From Leptospira terpstrae serovar Hualin str. LT 11-33 = ATCC 700639 (lineage in GTDB: Bacteria > Spirochaetota > Leptospiria > Leptospirales > Leptospiraceae), in NCBI RefSeq assembly GCF_000332495.1, contig NZ_AOGW02000011.1, positions 1 to 64,000 of the forward strand: a stretch of DNA of 64,000 bases, in the 5' to 3' direction. Below are positions 1 through 8,154 of the stretch, piece after piece. The translations under genes and the position numbers were made by a program. Below the pieces are notes generated by a model. That model did no database searches, was not told the DNA's origin, and saw only the letters and a list, made by a program, of their open reading frames with translations. Each line of letters opens with the position of its first letter. Positions within the stretch are counted from its first letter, which is position 1.

Positions 1-433
1 TGGGTCCGAGTGCATGCGAGAATGGTTGTTCGATGGATTGTTTACGGATCCTTCTTTTGGGAGGTTTGATAAGGTTGTTTTGTTTGAGAATACGACCTAC
101 AGTACTTGGATGTGGCCATTTTCTAATCATATGAAACCGAGCTGAGAGTGATGCTAGGAGTTTTCTTGCTCCCCACCTGGGATGGTCTTTTCTCTCTTGT
201 AAAATTAGTTCAATGATTTTCTTTCGAGTTTGGTGTGGATGGTATTTCGGTCTTCGGCTTTTGTCTTTTAACCCATCGATCCCATATAGTTTGTATTGCT
301 TTAAATATTTATACCCCGTCACTCTACTGATATTGAATTCATGACAAAGGTCAGTGAGAGACCACCCACCACGTTTCCAAGCGACAACAAATTTCATTCT
401 TTCTTCAAACACGTTTGTCTCCTTCCAAGCCAT
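1..433 (-). CDS. IS481-family transposase, N-terminal part (runs off the left edge)
   Basis: An open frame starts with ATG at 433 and stays open for 144 codons to the window edge, so the C-terminus is missing. The protein begins MAWKETNVFEERMKF, followed by a helix-turn-helix (LTDLCHEFNISRVTGYKYLK, about residues 27-46), then GIDGLKDKSRRPKYHP, HPRWGARKL and WPHPSTVGRILK. These blocks match the N-terminal DNA-binding part of IS481 transposases in order and spacing. The DDE catalytic core would lie beyond the edge and cannot be judged. The part seen has no stop or frameshift, so the element may be intact. It is transcribed away from the truncated AraC-type gene to its right. Confidence 0.85.
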   Translation of the reverse strand, partial: MAWKETNVFEERMKFVVAWKRGGWSLTDLCHEFNISRVTGYKYLKQYKLYGIDGLKDKSRRPKYHPHQTRKKIIELILQERKDHPRWGARKLLASLSARFHMIRKWPHPSTVGRILKQNNLIKPPKRRIRKQSIEQPFSHALGP

Positions 434-454
434 GACACACTCCTGGTGTGTACA
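1..454 (-). mobile_element. IS481-type insertion sequence, one end, cut by window edge
   Basis: The minus-strand reading frame from 433 to the window edge encodes an IS481-type transposase N-terminus. Just upstream of its start, reading on the minus strand from 454, the DNA begins TGTACACACCAGGAGTGTGT. IS481-family ends typically begin with TGT, so I place the element boundary near 452-454. This boundary is an inference: the other end and the target duplication lie outside the window. Confidence 0.7.
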
Positions 455-520
455 TCGTGTTCTGAATCGAAGAATTAAATTCTTGTTTGTAAAGGATGTT
501 GTGAGATCAATTTGTAAGGG

Positions 521-1264
521 ATGAAACTAGTACAGACCCAAGGGGAAAATGTTAAGGAATACATGCGCAGGTTGCGTCTAGAAAAAGCAGCATATGAATT
601 AAAAATCACAAACTTCCCTATTTTAGAAATTGCGATCGAAGCAGGTTTTTTATCTCATGAAGCATTTTCGAAAGCATTCAAACGTGTCATTGGTTCTACA
701 CCCAATGAGTTTCGAAAACAATTTCAAAAGAAAAAAATATCTTCTAAAAATTATCACCAAACGATTCCAGACGGTATTTCAAAATTTGGTTTTCAAATTA
801 AAACAATCACTTCCTTTCGCATTGCCTATGTTCGTCACATAGGAAGTTACGAAGAACTTCCAGGCCCACTTGCGGGAAGTAAAGAAGTCCTTTCTATTCA
901 ATCATTGATGTTAGGCTGGAATTCACTAAATACAAATCACAAATGGATAGGAATTAGCCAAGATGATCCAGAAATTTCGCCCAAAGGAAAAATACGATTT
1001 GATTTAGGAATTACGATTGGATCCTTACAGAAAACACTCCCAGAAGGTTTTGGAATCCAAAACATTCCTGGCGGAAAGTATTTACAGATACGGTACCAAG
1101 GAAGTTACCATAATCTACCAAAAATCTATCATTGGATTTTAAATGATTATATTAACACCACTTCCTACAAATTAAAAAACCAACCACCTTGGGAGTGTTA
1201 TTTGAACCCACTTGAAAAACAGGATGATAAACGCATTACGGATATCTACTTTCCTATTCGTTAG
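521..1264 (+). pseudogene. AraC-family regulator with GyrI-like effector domain, 5'-truncated
   Basis: The 247-residue frame starts inside an AraC HTH domain. Residues 1-66 contain GENVKEYMRRLRLEKAAYEL, then FPILEIAIEAGFLSHEAFSKAFKRVIGSTPNEFR, which is the second half of the AraC fold. The first HTH helices, some 40 residues in relatives, are absent. Residues about 93-247 form a GyrI-like ligand-binding domain ending in DIYFPIR. An in-frame TAA lies at 515-517, directly before the first ATG, and no ribosome binding site is well placed. An IS481-type end lies about 65 bases upstream, so insertion or an associated deletion probably removed the 5' part. A shortened but expressed effector domain is possible; a working DNA-binding regulator is unlikely. 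Confidence 0.7.
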
Positions 1265-1328
1265 AAGGTTCTCAACACTTCCAAAGTTGGTTAGAACTTA
1301 AAAACGGTTACTCAAATAAAAGGTTCTT

Positions 1329-1799
1329 TTATTTTTTAGATGCCGTAACAAACGAGGCACTATCTTCATAAAAATGATAAGATAGGATTTTACCATCTTT
1401 AATTTGTACCTTTAGGGCCCATTCACTTTCAAAAGGTTTACCGGTCTGTTTCACAATATGCAAAAAACTTCCGCTAGCAAACACCCAATCTTTTTTTCCC
1501 ACAATTTGATCAACTTGGAATTTTTTGGTATCCAATTGGGTACCCATGTTTGTTAAAAATTCCTCTGCGCCAGAAATTCCTGTGTAGGTTCCATACAACT
1601 GGTTTTCAGTGCGGTTTTCATTGCGGACCGCAGTAATTGTTGTTTGTGGATGGAACAGATTCAAAACACCCGCAGCATTTCCTTTTCCAAATTCGCTGAA
1701 AAAAGTTTCAAGAACCTTTTCTCCCGAAGGTGATGCTGCTTTTGCGAACAATCCAATACTTCCAAACAACAAAGTGGCTAATACCAAAACTGGTTTCAT
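1329..1799 (-). CDS. Exported SnoaL/NTF2-like protein
   Basis: A 156-residue protein with a clear signal peptide (MKPVLVLATLLFGSIGLFAKAA, cleavage probably near residue 22). The rest looks like a small NTF2/SnoaL-fold domain: an N-terminal helix (EKVLETFFSEFGKGNAAGVL), the NLFHP..TTITAV strand, a central YTGISGAEEFL segment and C-terminal strands ending in LSYHFYEDSASF. Such domains bind small hydrophobic ligands or act as simple isomerases or dehydratases; the substrate cannot be told. It is divergent from a TetR-type gene, and two overlapping inverted repeats lie between them, so it is probably the TetR target. Confidence 0.65.
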   Translation of the reverse strand: MKPVLVLATLLFGSIGLFAKAASPSGEKVLETFFSEFGKGNAAGVLNLFHPQTTITAVRNENRTENQLYGTYTGISGAEEFLTNMGTQLDTKKFQVDQIVGKKDWVFASGSFLHIVKQTGKPFESEWALKVQIKDGKILSYHFYEDSASFVTASKK

Positions 1800-1810
1800 T
1801 TTTTTCTCCT

Positions 1811-1858
1811 CGAATAACGATACTGCCAGTATCGTTATTCGATACCATCCGTATCGAA
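1811..1858. promoter_or_regulatory. Tandem inverted-repeat operators between the SnoaL-like and tetR-type genes
   Basis: A perfect 14-base inverted repeat with a 3-base centre (arms 1811-1824 and 1828-1841, beginning cgaataacgatact) overlaps a second inverted repeat, ttcgatac-5-gtatcgaa (1838-1858). Both contain the GATAC/GTATC pair. They sit between divergent genes, and a TTGACA box for the TetR-type gene lies at 1865-1870. This is a typical place for a TetR operator controlling both directions. Binding by the neighbouring TetR is inferred. Confidence 0.65.
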
Positions 1859-1899
1859 ATAGAGTTGACAGTCAAGATTTTTTTATTTTATTTCGATCT

Positions 1900-2502
1900 A
1901 TGGCTGTAAAAAAGAAAGTGGCACAAAAAACGGCAGGAAGGCCCAGGTCCGAAGATTTGGAGCCTTTGGTCTTAAAAACTACGTATGAGATGTTGGCAAA
2001 AAAGGGTTACCATGGGTTTTCCATTGATGATATTGTTTTGGAAACTGGAGTTGCAAAGACTACTATCTACAGACGTTGGCCAAACAAAGCCAACCTTGCC
2101 ATGAGCACAGTCACGCATATGATTTCACCATTTTTGGAATTTCCGCGAGAGGTTCCTTTTGAAAAGGGTCTGCTTGACCAAATGGAAGCCCTTTCTCTTG
2201 TTTTCACTGGTAAATTTGGGCGTGTTATAGCTACCTTAATTGGAGCGGGCCAACAAGACACAGAACTTTCAGAATCTATTTTAGAAAACTATTTGCTTCC
2301 CAGACGAGATGCCGCAAAAGAATTTTTCAGACATGCCATAGAATCTAAACAAATCCAACCTCTTACCGATGCAGAGATCGATGTTTCTATGGATATTCTC
2401 TACGGAACTTTATACTTTCGGTTATTACTCAAACATCAAAAACCCCAATTCCAAGATTTAAGACCTTGGTTAGAAAGGTATTTAAGAACATTAAAAAAAT
2501 AA
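1900..2502 (+). CDS. TetR/AcrR-family transcriptional regulator
   Basis: A 200-residue TetR-type repressor. After a basic leader (AVKKKVAQKTAGRPRSE), residues about 20-66 form the HTH: TYEMLAKKGYHGFSIDDIVLETGVAKTTIYRRWPNK, with TTIYRRWPNK the usual recognition end. The C-terminal helical part (residues 70-200) would bind a ligand and dimerise. The frame is open back to 1609, but that extension overlaps the divergent gene and both operators, so I chose the ATG at 1900. A TTGACA box at 1865-1870 leaves room for only a very short leader. The tandem operators upstream suggest self-control and control of the divergent SnoaL-like gene. Confidence 0.85.
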   Translation: MAVKKKVAQKTAGRPRSEDLEPLVLKTTYEMLAKKGYHGFSIDDIVLETGVAKTTIYRRWPNKANLAMSTVTHMISPFLEFPREVPFEKGLLDQMEALSLVFTGKFGRVIATLIGAGQQDTELSESILENYLLPRRDAAKEFFRHAIESKQIQPLTDAEIDVSMDILYGTLYFRLLLKHQKPQFQDLRPWLERYLRTLKK

Positions 2503-2566
2503 AATTCGTGATTCGGATCTCAATTTTTGCTTTTTCCTTTTCCTATGTTTGTTAGGATCTATCGAC

Positions 2567-3406
2567 ATGAAACCAATTTCTAAACTTTGGATCCTTTGCT
2601 TTTTTCTATTTGAATCTTGCGCCATCTTTCAAGCAACGAAAGTTCCAACAAACAACCTAAAGTCCGCTTTAGAGTCCAAATCCACAAAAAACCCTAAGAT
2701 TGTTTTTTTAGGAGATAGTATCACTCATGGTCGAGTCAGTTATGATTATGTAGATTCGATTGCTAAACATCCAAGTCTCGTAAATCATCTGGTGATTAAC
2801 GAAGGAATCAATAGTCGCCTCACAGTTCAAATTTTGGAACAACTGGACGATCTTAAAGCACTCAATCCCGATTTCGTATTTCTTCTCATTGGAACCAATG
2901 ACTTAAAAGCAACTTTGTCAACAGATGAGTACAATCGTTATGCGAGCTTTTGGAAACTAAAAGAACCCGTTAATGAAGGAAGTTTTGTGTCCAATCTTAC
3001 GAAGATCATCCAAACGATTAAAAAAGATACAAAAGCAAAGTTGATTGTTTTTTCTCCTCCCGTTTTGGGAGAAGATCCTAATTCAATCCCATTCCAAAGA
3101 TCCAAAAAATTTGCAGAACTCACGCGAGAAGTGGTTACCAAAGAAAAGGTAATTTATAAACCATTACACGAAACTCTTTCCCAGGGACTCGATACAGCCA
3201 ATAACAAAGTTCGCAAACCCTATACCCAAAGTAATTGGCCAATGTATTGGACTATTCTTAGATACTATTCTACTACAGCTAGCTGGGATGAACTTGGTGA
3301 ATCTAATGGATTTTATTATTTAACGGATGCCATCCATCTTAATGATCGTGGTGGGAAAATTTTGGAAGGTATGGCATTGGAGGAAATTTTACCTGAGAAA
3401 AAATAG
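2567..3406 (+). CDS. SGNH/GDSL-type hydrolase lipoprotein
   Basis: A 279-residue exported esterase-type protein. The ATG at 2567 is preceded by an AGGA at about 10 bases; a slightly longer frame exists but adds residues before the signal. The signal peptide ends in a lipobox-like LFESC with cysteine at residue 18, so it is probably a lipoprotein. SGNH blocks are visible: FLGDSITHG near residue 50 (nucleophile Ser), GTNDLK near 110, and DAIHLNDRG near 253 carrying the catalytic Asp and His. Family members cleave ester bonds of lipids or acetylated sugars. The substrate is not predictable. No clear operon partner is seen. Confidence 0.8.
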   Translation: MKPISKLWILCFFLFESCAIFQATKVPTNNLKSALESKSTKNPKIVFLGDSITHGRVSYDYVDSIAKHPSLVNHLVINEGINSRLTVQILEQLDDLKALNPDFVFLLIGTNDLKATLSTDEYNRYASFWKLKEPVNEGSFVSNLTKIIQTIKKDTKAKLIVFSPPVLGEDPNSIPFQRSKKFAELTREVVTKEKVIYKPLHETLSQGLDTANNKVRKPYTQSNWPMYWTILRYYSTTASWDELGESNGFYYLTDAIHLNDRGGKILEGMALEEILPEKK

Positions 3407-3434
3407 AATATAAATAGAGAAAGAATGAAACTCT

Positions 3435-3767
3435 TTATTGATACCTTTCATATTCAGAGATAATCGTATTTGATTCAACGGAAGGAGTAAAAAAAGTTTC
3501 TTTAATTTTTATATATTCTGGGTCTTTAAAAAACCGATCTTTAGATTCTTTATTATTAAAGTAAATTAAGAACAATCGATTGATCGGTTTTTGATCTTCA
3601 CTAATCAATGTTTCTAAAATTTTAAAGTCATACCGAAACCCACCTTCATACTTGGTTAGGATTGGAGTCATTGCTTTTCTATAATCAGAATAGAGTACGT
3701 CGTTTGTTACTTTCAACCCTACAACGGTTTCGTAAGCGAAAGCTGTTTTTTCAACCTGGTTAAACAT
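3435..3767 (-). CDS. DUF1330-like small protein
   Basis: A 110-residue cytoplasmic protein without signal peptide or membrane segment. The pattern (DYRKAMTPILTKYEGGFRYDFKILE, then RLFLIYFNNKESKDRFFKDPEYIKIKETFF) resembles the dimeric ferredoxin-like fold of the DUF1330/NIPSNAP group: a conserved Y..Y.....I...GG section followed by a region where the residue after F usually reads .P.Y. No catalytic role is established for the family. It is convergent with the SGNH hydrolase gene and stands alone. Confidence 0.55.
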   Translation of the reverse strand: MFNQVEKTAFAYETVVGLKVTNDVLYSDYRKAMTPILTKYEGGFRYDFKILETLISEDQKPINRLFLIYFNNKESKDRFFKDPEYIKIKETFFTPSVESNTIISEYERYQ

Positions 3768-3910
3768 TGTTTGTATTTTGATTCATTCGAAACCATCGTA
3801 AACTTCATTTTCTATCTTTATCAAAAATTTTCGTATCAAAAATAAAAACCTCTATATAGTTTTTCGTTTCAAATTTTTATAGGAAATGTTTTTTGTATAA
3901 AAGTAAATAG

Positions 3911-4120
3911 TTAAAAGCCCATCATTTCTTTAATGTGATTTGAATTTTCTTTGGTGGTAAGCATTTCTAATAGAACCAATGCAACACCGATAGCAGTGGC
4001 AAGACTCCCACTAGTAATCAAATTTTGATCCAGTACAATGGGTTTGTTTTGAACGATTGCACCTAATTCTTGTAGCTGTTTTTGCCTTAGGCTACCTATA
4101 TGATTGTATGTGGTAGTCAT
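3911..4120 (-). pseudogene. DJ-1/PfpI-family remnant (C-terminal part only)
   Basis: A 69-residue frame whose sequence, LQELGAIVQNKPIVLDQNLITSGSLATAIGVALVLLEMLT then IKEMMGF, matches the C-terminal third of DJ-1/PfpI proteins (the D.N.ITS..ATA..VA..LLE block). The conserved nucleophile-elbow cysteine and the first two thirds of the fold are missing. The upstream gene ends only 8 bases away, so there is no room for the rest. I read it as a relic left by deletion, although the short frame itself is intact. A small independent protein is the alternative. Confidence 0.55.
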
Positions 4121-4128
4121 TCGGCGAT

Positions 4129-5361
4129 TTAAAATACCAACACACGGTTGTTAACAGTATCTACAATATAGATTCCATTTTGATCAATAGAAATCCCTTG
4201 CGGTTGGAAAAATGTAGATGCGGTAGTATTGTTAGTAGAACTGGTAAAACTTCCATTTTGACCGAAAACTTTTGAAGCAATTGTATTTATTCCAGAAAAC
4301 AAAAGAACTCGGTTGTTGAAAGTATCTGCAATCCAGAGATCTCCACCAAAGGCAAATACTGCCTTCGGTGAATTTAAAGTACCCGCACCAATAAATCCAT
4401 TATTCGGATTACTTGAAACAAAATCTGGCTGGCCATATACCCTAGTGGCAGTAGTGCTAGTCCCTGGATAATACAAAACACGATTGTTCCCATTATCGAC
4501 AATATAAAAACCAGCAGAACCTCTTGCTATCGCGTATGGTCCACCTAATGAATCTGAAGCAGGTGCAGTTAGTCCTGAAGAAATGAAATCAGGTTGGCCG
4601 TACACGCGCGATGCTGCGGAGTATAATCCTTCGAAATATAGGGCTCTGTAGTTGCCAGAATCCGCCACATACAATTCATATAGATCTTTAGCCAAACCTC
4701 GTGGTTGATTGATCTCGGTCGTAGAAACTCCGGAGATATTGGAAATTAAATCCGTTTGGCCAATCACTCCTGTTGCAGAAGTATTTAAACCAGAATAGTA
4801 TAATATACGATTATTTCCAAAATCAGAAAGGTAGATTCCTTTTCCATCAGCAATTACGTTACTAGGAGAGTTTAGTAAGTCTGGCCCAATTCCATTAATA
4901 TTTGAGTTAAAATTCAGTTGTCCATAAACTCGATTAGCAGTTGTTGTGTGACAGATAATTTGTATCCCGGTAATACCGGCAGGAATCACACCTTCCCATC
5001 CAGAGTGCACAATACAAACGATCGAACTTGGTTGGGAGGCAATCGATAGAGTATATCGAGCACCAAGTCCAAGCGAAACCGGAATCGAGAAACTTGTAGA
5101 ACCTGCGGCGATCGAAATTTCTGTTCCGGTATTTGTTCGAAGGATCATTCCTGAGGTGGACAGTCCTACAATGGTCCCGTTCAATGAAAAGGATGTATCC
5201 ATTTTACAATAAGGTGAAATGTCGCCAACAGAGACTTTTAACAAAAGATTATTAAAAAAAGATTGGGAATTCGGGTCACATGGGTTGGATATTTTTGGTT
5301 TCCCGCAGGAAATACAAATCCAAAGAAAGGAAATTAAGAAACTTAGGAAACGGGAGGTCAC
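4129..5361 (-). CDS. NHL-repeat (beta-propeller) lipoprotein
   Basis: A 410-residue exported protein with a signal peptide ending in ICISC (cysteine 19), so probably lipidated. Residues about 60-140 hold a small beta-sandwich-like module (SLNGTIVGLSTSGMILRTN, ending in two cysteines) also found three times in the lipoprotein at 14726-17815. From about residue 150 to the end there are roughly five NHL blades, each with a form of SP..V..DG.G.Y..D.GNNR.LYY and a linking VYGQ.DF. This would give an incomplete or inter-subunit propeller for protein or ligand contact outside the cell membrane. Function unknown. The stop lies 8 bases before the DJ-1 remnant. Confidence 0.75.
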   Translation of the reverse strand: MTSRFLSFLISFLWICISCGKPKISNPCDPNSQSFFNNLLLKVSVGDISPYCKMDTSFSLNGTIVGLSTSGMILRTNTGTEISIAAGSTSFSIPVSLGLGARYTLSIASQPSSIVCIVHSGWEGVIPAGITGIQIICHTTTANRVYGQLNFNSNINGIGPDLLNSPSNVIADGKGIYLSDFGNNRILYYSGLNTSATGVIGQTDLISNISGVSTTEINQPRGLAKDLYELYVADSGNYRALYFEGLYSAASRVYGQPDFISSGLTAPASDSLGGPYAIARGSAGFYIVDNGNNRVLYYPGTSTTATRVYGQPDFVSSNPNNGFIGAGTLNSPKAVFAFGGDLWIADTFNNRVLLFSGINTIASKVFGQNGSFTSSTNNTTASTFFQPQGISIDQNGIYIVDTVNNRVLVF

Positions 5362-5445
5362 GGATTTAGAATATCCGATTTCCCTAATTTAGAGCAAGCG
5401 ATAAATTAGATTTACATTGATTAGGCGGTATTTTCTAAAGTTTTC

Positions 5446-6210
5446 CTAAAAGAGAAAGTTTTGAAATGTGAGTGCATGTGGCTTTCCATTGATTTCCACC
5501 ATTTCCATACTTAGATTTCCTTCTCTAACTTCCCCATTCCTTAACCTAAAGCGATGTTTAAACCCTGTTAGCTTTCCATCTGTTAAGAATTTTTTTCTAA
5601 TTTCTGTACTGTCTGCATCATTAACATACATTTTTAAATCTAAACTCGTTTTCCCTATCACTTCTCTCTTTTCATATCCCACTAATTTTTCAAAGGAAGG
5701 ATTTACGTTTACAAATCGGAATTGGTTACTAGTATCGTGTAACGACATAGCGATGGGACTTACAAAAAATGCTTTTTCGAATAGTTCTTGGGCTTCCGAA
5801 TGTTTTTGATAACTTTCAAACAAACGAAGTGCCATTTTAATGGATGCGATTAATACTATTTCGCCAGATGTCTTCAAAATATAACCATAAGAAGTAATGG
5901 ATTCTGTTCGCTCTATAATTTCTGTTTCTGTATGTGAAGATAAAAAAACCAGAGGGATTTTGTGTAATAAAAGTATTTCTTTTGCGGCCTCAGTTCCGTC
6001 CATTCCGGAACCCAAGTCAATGTCCATAAGGATGATATCGATTGGAAATAGTTTTTGACCAAGAAATATTATGGCAGCTTCACCAGTGGAAACATGGTGA
6101 ACTACAAAACCCGCCGAATTTAATATCCGGATTTGCATCATTGCTAATACAGCTTGGTCTTCAACCAATAAAATGGCTCTTTGATTGGCAATCATGGTAG
6201 GGTGGCTCAT
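5446..6210 (-). CDS. Response-regulator receiver domain fused to a PAS domain
   Basis: A 254-residue cytoplasmic protein. Residues about 12-128 are a receiver domain: acidic pair VEDQ, phosphoacceptor in ILMDIDLG, and the Thr/Ser and Lys positions in VFLSSHTE and ILKTSGE. Residues about 140-250 are a PAS domain (FEKAFFVSPIAMSLHD, FVNVNPSFEKLVGYEKREVIG). No kinase, DNA-binding or enzymatic output follows; relatives with this start often continue into a histidine kinase. The frame ends just after the PAS core (HALTFQNFLF), so it may be shortened at the C-terminus. ATG at 6195 is an alternative start; neither has a clear ribosome site. Confidence 0.75.
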   Translation of the reverse strand: MSHPTMIANQRAILLVEDQAVLAMMQIRILNSAGFVVHHVSTGEAAIIFLGQKLFPIDIILMDIDLGSGMDGTEAAKEILLLHKIPLVFLSSHTETEIIERTESITSYGYILKTSGEIVLIASIKMALRLFESYQKHSEAQELFEKAFFVSPIAMSLHDTSNQFRFVNVNPSFEKLVGYEKREVIGKTSLDLKMYVNDADSTEIRKKFLTDGKLTGFKHRFRLRNGEVREGNLSMEMVEINGKPHALTFQNFLF

Positions 6211-6458
6211 TCGTTAATCATAGAAATATACATTCCTCAGAGAGGACAACTCATTATATTATTGATACTCAAACTCGTTCTAAATTTACATTGATAATCT
6301 GCATTCAAAGTCTTTTGAGACTTAGGAATTCTACGGATGGAAAAGAAATATAGATTTTTTATCGTCATACAGAACGTACATCGTGTTACAGTATAACGGT
6401 TAGATTTCGATTGGAATGAACAATCGTTAGAAAGCCAGAACGATGAGGAGACTAGGGA

Positions 6459-8039
6459 ATGTCCGCAGAAACAAACGAAATCAGTCAATTTGAAAGATCT
6501 CTCTTTCGCAAAGGAATTTCATTGATTGTGTACACAAAGTACGGATTGAGTGCGATATTTCTTTTAGGGGTGGCCGCAAACTTCGCAACCAAAAGTTTTA
6601 TACCAAATTTCATCGGTTCACTTATCTTTCTTTTGAATGGTCTCATCCCCGGATATTATTTAAGAAAAGAAAAAGAGATCACAAGAGCTTGGGCATTCAC
6701 TATTATCTTCATTGATTTACTAATTTTAGTGAGTTTTTTTTACCTGGATATTTATAATAATTATACAAAAGGGGATGCAAGTAATACTGTTACAGCAGGT
6801 ATATTTTATATAATTTTTGTTTTCATCGCAATATATTCCAGCTTTCTCTTCGAATCAAAGTTGGTGATGATTGTTGGAGTCATTTCCACATGTCTCTACA
6901 TAGGCGGAATTTATTTATCAGCAAAACTTGGTTCTGCTTTAGTCGCAAAACCTTTTCCTGAAATGTTACGCGCAAACAATATCATAGTGGCAACCGAAGT
7001 TCAAAAAATCATTTTTTACTTCGGTGTTATTTTTAGTTTACGTTATGTAGTTGCTCTAATTCGAGAAATGCAATCCGACTTAAAAACTAAATTAAAAGAA
7101 ACTTTAGAAAACCAAAACTTTATTACTGAAAAATCCAATCAAATGGGAAAATCAGCAAAAACACTTGCTACATCTGTTGAAACTTTACAATCCATGTCTG
7201 ATGAACTCCACAACCAATCTCAAAACCAAGCTGCCTCTGTGGAAGAAATTTCAGCTTCAGTAGAAGAACTATCTTCTTCAGCAACAAGTTCTGCAAATTT
7301 GGTCGAAGACCAAGTAGCAAGAGTAAAGATAGTGGATCAAAATTTTTTATCCCTACAAAATATTAGCGAAAATGTAAAAGTCAAAACGACTCAAATTGCT
7401 AAAGACGTAAGTCTCTCTGCCGATTTTAGTAAAAAAGTAAAAACATCTTCTGAAGAGCTAAACAGTATTTATGCCGAATTAAATCAGGCCTTCTCCAAAG
7501 TAGAAGAAATCAACCAAATGATGTCAGAAATTGCTGATCAGACCAACTTACTCGCATTAAATGCATCGATTGAAGCGGCTCGAGCTGGCGAACATGGACG
7601 TGGATTTGCCGTTGTAGCTCAAGAAGTTGCAAAACTAGCAGAACGTTCTCAATCCAATGCAGGTACCATTGCAAAAATAGTGAAGGAAGCGGGCCTAAAA
7701 ATTAACGAAGGCACAAGATACTCCAAAGAAGTAAAAACCCAAGTGGAAAGCCAAAACCAAGAACTTCTCAGAATCGAAAACGAAATTTTGAGTTTGGAAG
7801 GACATGTCAGCGAACAAGAAAATTTGAATACAAAACTCAGAGTTACCTTTTCGGAACTCCATGTATTGTCTGAACAAATTGGAGTGATTGCACAGGAACA
7901 AATGTCAGGTAGTAAAGAAATCAGTCATGCCATTACCGTCATTGATGAAACCACACAAAAACTGGCGGACTCTGTCGAACTCCTATATGAAGAGATCAAT
8001 GCCATCCACACACAGTCCAAACAGCTAACAGCGACCTAA
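6459..8039 (+). CDS. Methyl-accepting chemotaxis protein with multi-pass membrane sensor region
   Basis: A 526-residue chemoreceptor. Residues 1-210 contain about six hydrophobic segments and no large periplasmic domain, so the sensor is membrane-embedded. A cytoplasmic coiled-coil signalling part follows, with glutamine/glutamate-rich helices and the hairpin tip at about 357-397 ([20 protein letters not shown], then [21 protein letters not shown]), which contacts CheA and CheW. The start has a good GAGGAG eight bases upstream. The ligand is not predictable; membrane potential, lipophilic compounds or an internal redox cue would suit this layout. Confidence 0.9.
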   Translation: MSAETNEISQFERSLFRKGISLIVYTKYGLSAIFLLGVAANFATKSFIPNFIGSLIFLLNGLIPGYYLRKEKEITRAWAFTIIFIDLLILVSFFYLDIYNNYTKGDASNTVTAGIFYIIFVFIAIYSSFLFESKLVMIVGVISTCLYIGGIYLSAKLGSALVAKPFPEMLRANNIIVATEVQKIIFYFGVIFSLRYVVALIREMQSDLKTKLKETLENQNFITEKSNQMGKSAKTLATSVETLQSMSDELHNQSQNQAASVEEISASVEELSSSATSSANLVEDQVARVKIVDQNFLSLQNISENVKVKTTQIAKDVSLSADFSKKVKTSSEELNSIYAELNQAFSKVEEINQMMSEIADQTNLLALNASIEAARAGEHGRGFAVVAQEVAKLAERSQSNAGTIAKIVKEAGLKINEGTRYSKEVKTQVESQNQELLRIENEILSLEGHVSEQENLNTKLRVTFSELHVLSEQIGVIAQEQMSGSKEISHAITVIDETTQKLADSVELLYEEINAIHTQSKQLTAT

Positions 8040-8041
8040 GG

Positions 8042-8122
8042 GATTTCCCCCTGCTCTGAACGGAGTTTTAGAACTAAAACCTGTCTTTACAACAGGGGGC
8101 TTACCTAGGATTTTGGGAAATC
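8042..8122 (+). other. Candidate structured RNA between the chemoreceptor and the diguanylate cyclase
   Basis: An 8-base perfect stem (gatttccc 8042-8049 with gggaaatc 8115-8122) would close a multibranch fold. Inside are a hairpin gtttta-gaac-taaaac (8065-8080), a hairpin cctgt-7-acagg (8080-8096), and a weak gctc/gagt stem (8053-8056/8063-8066). An alternative pairing, ccccctg 8047-8053 with caggggg 8093-8099, competes with the outer and third stems. No U-run follows, so it does not look like a simple terminator. I recognise no known riboswitch class. Strand is assumed from the flanking plus-strand genes. Confidence 0.35.
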
Positions 8123-8154
8123 GTGGGAAATAAATTGATTAACCTTAGCCTGCC

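Noticed and set aside
1609..1899. Upstream extension of the TetR frame (about 97 extra codons).
   Set aside because: It runs through the divergent gene and both operators and has no regulator-like sequence; the ATG at 1900 is used instead.
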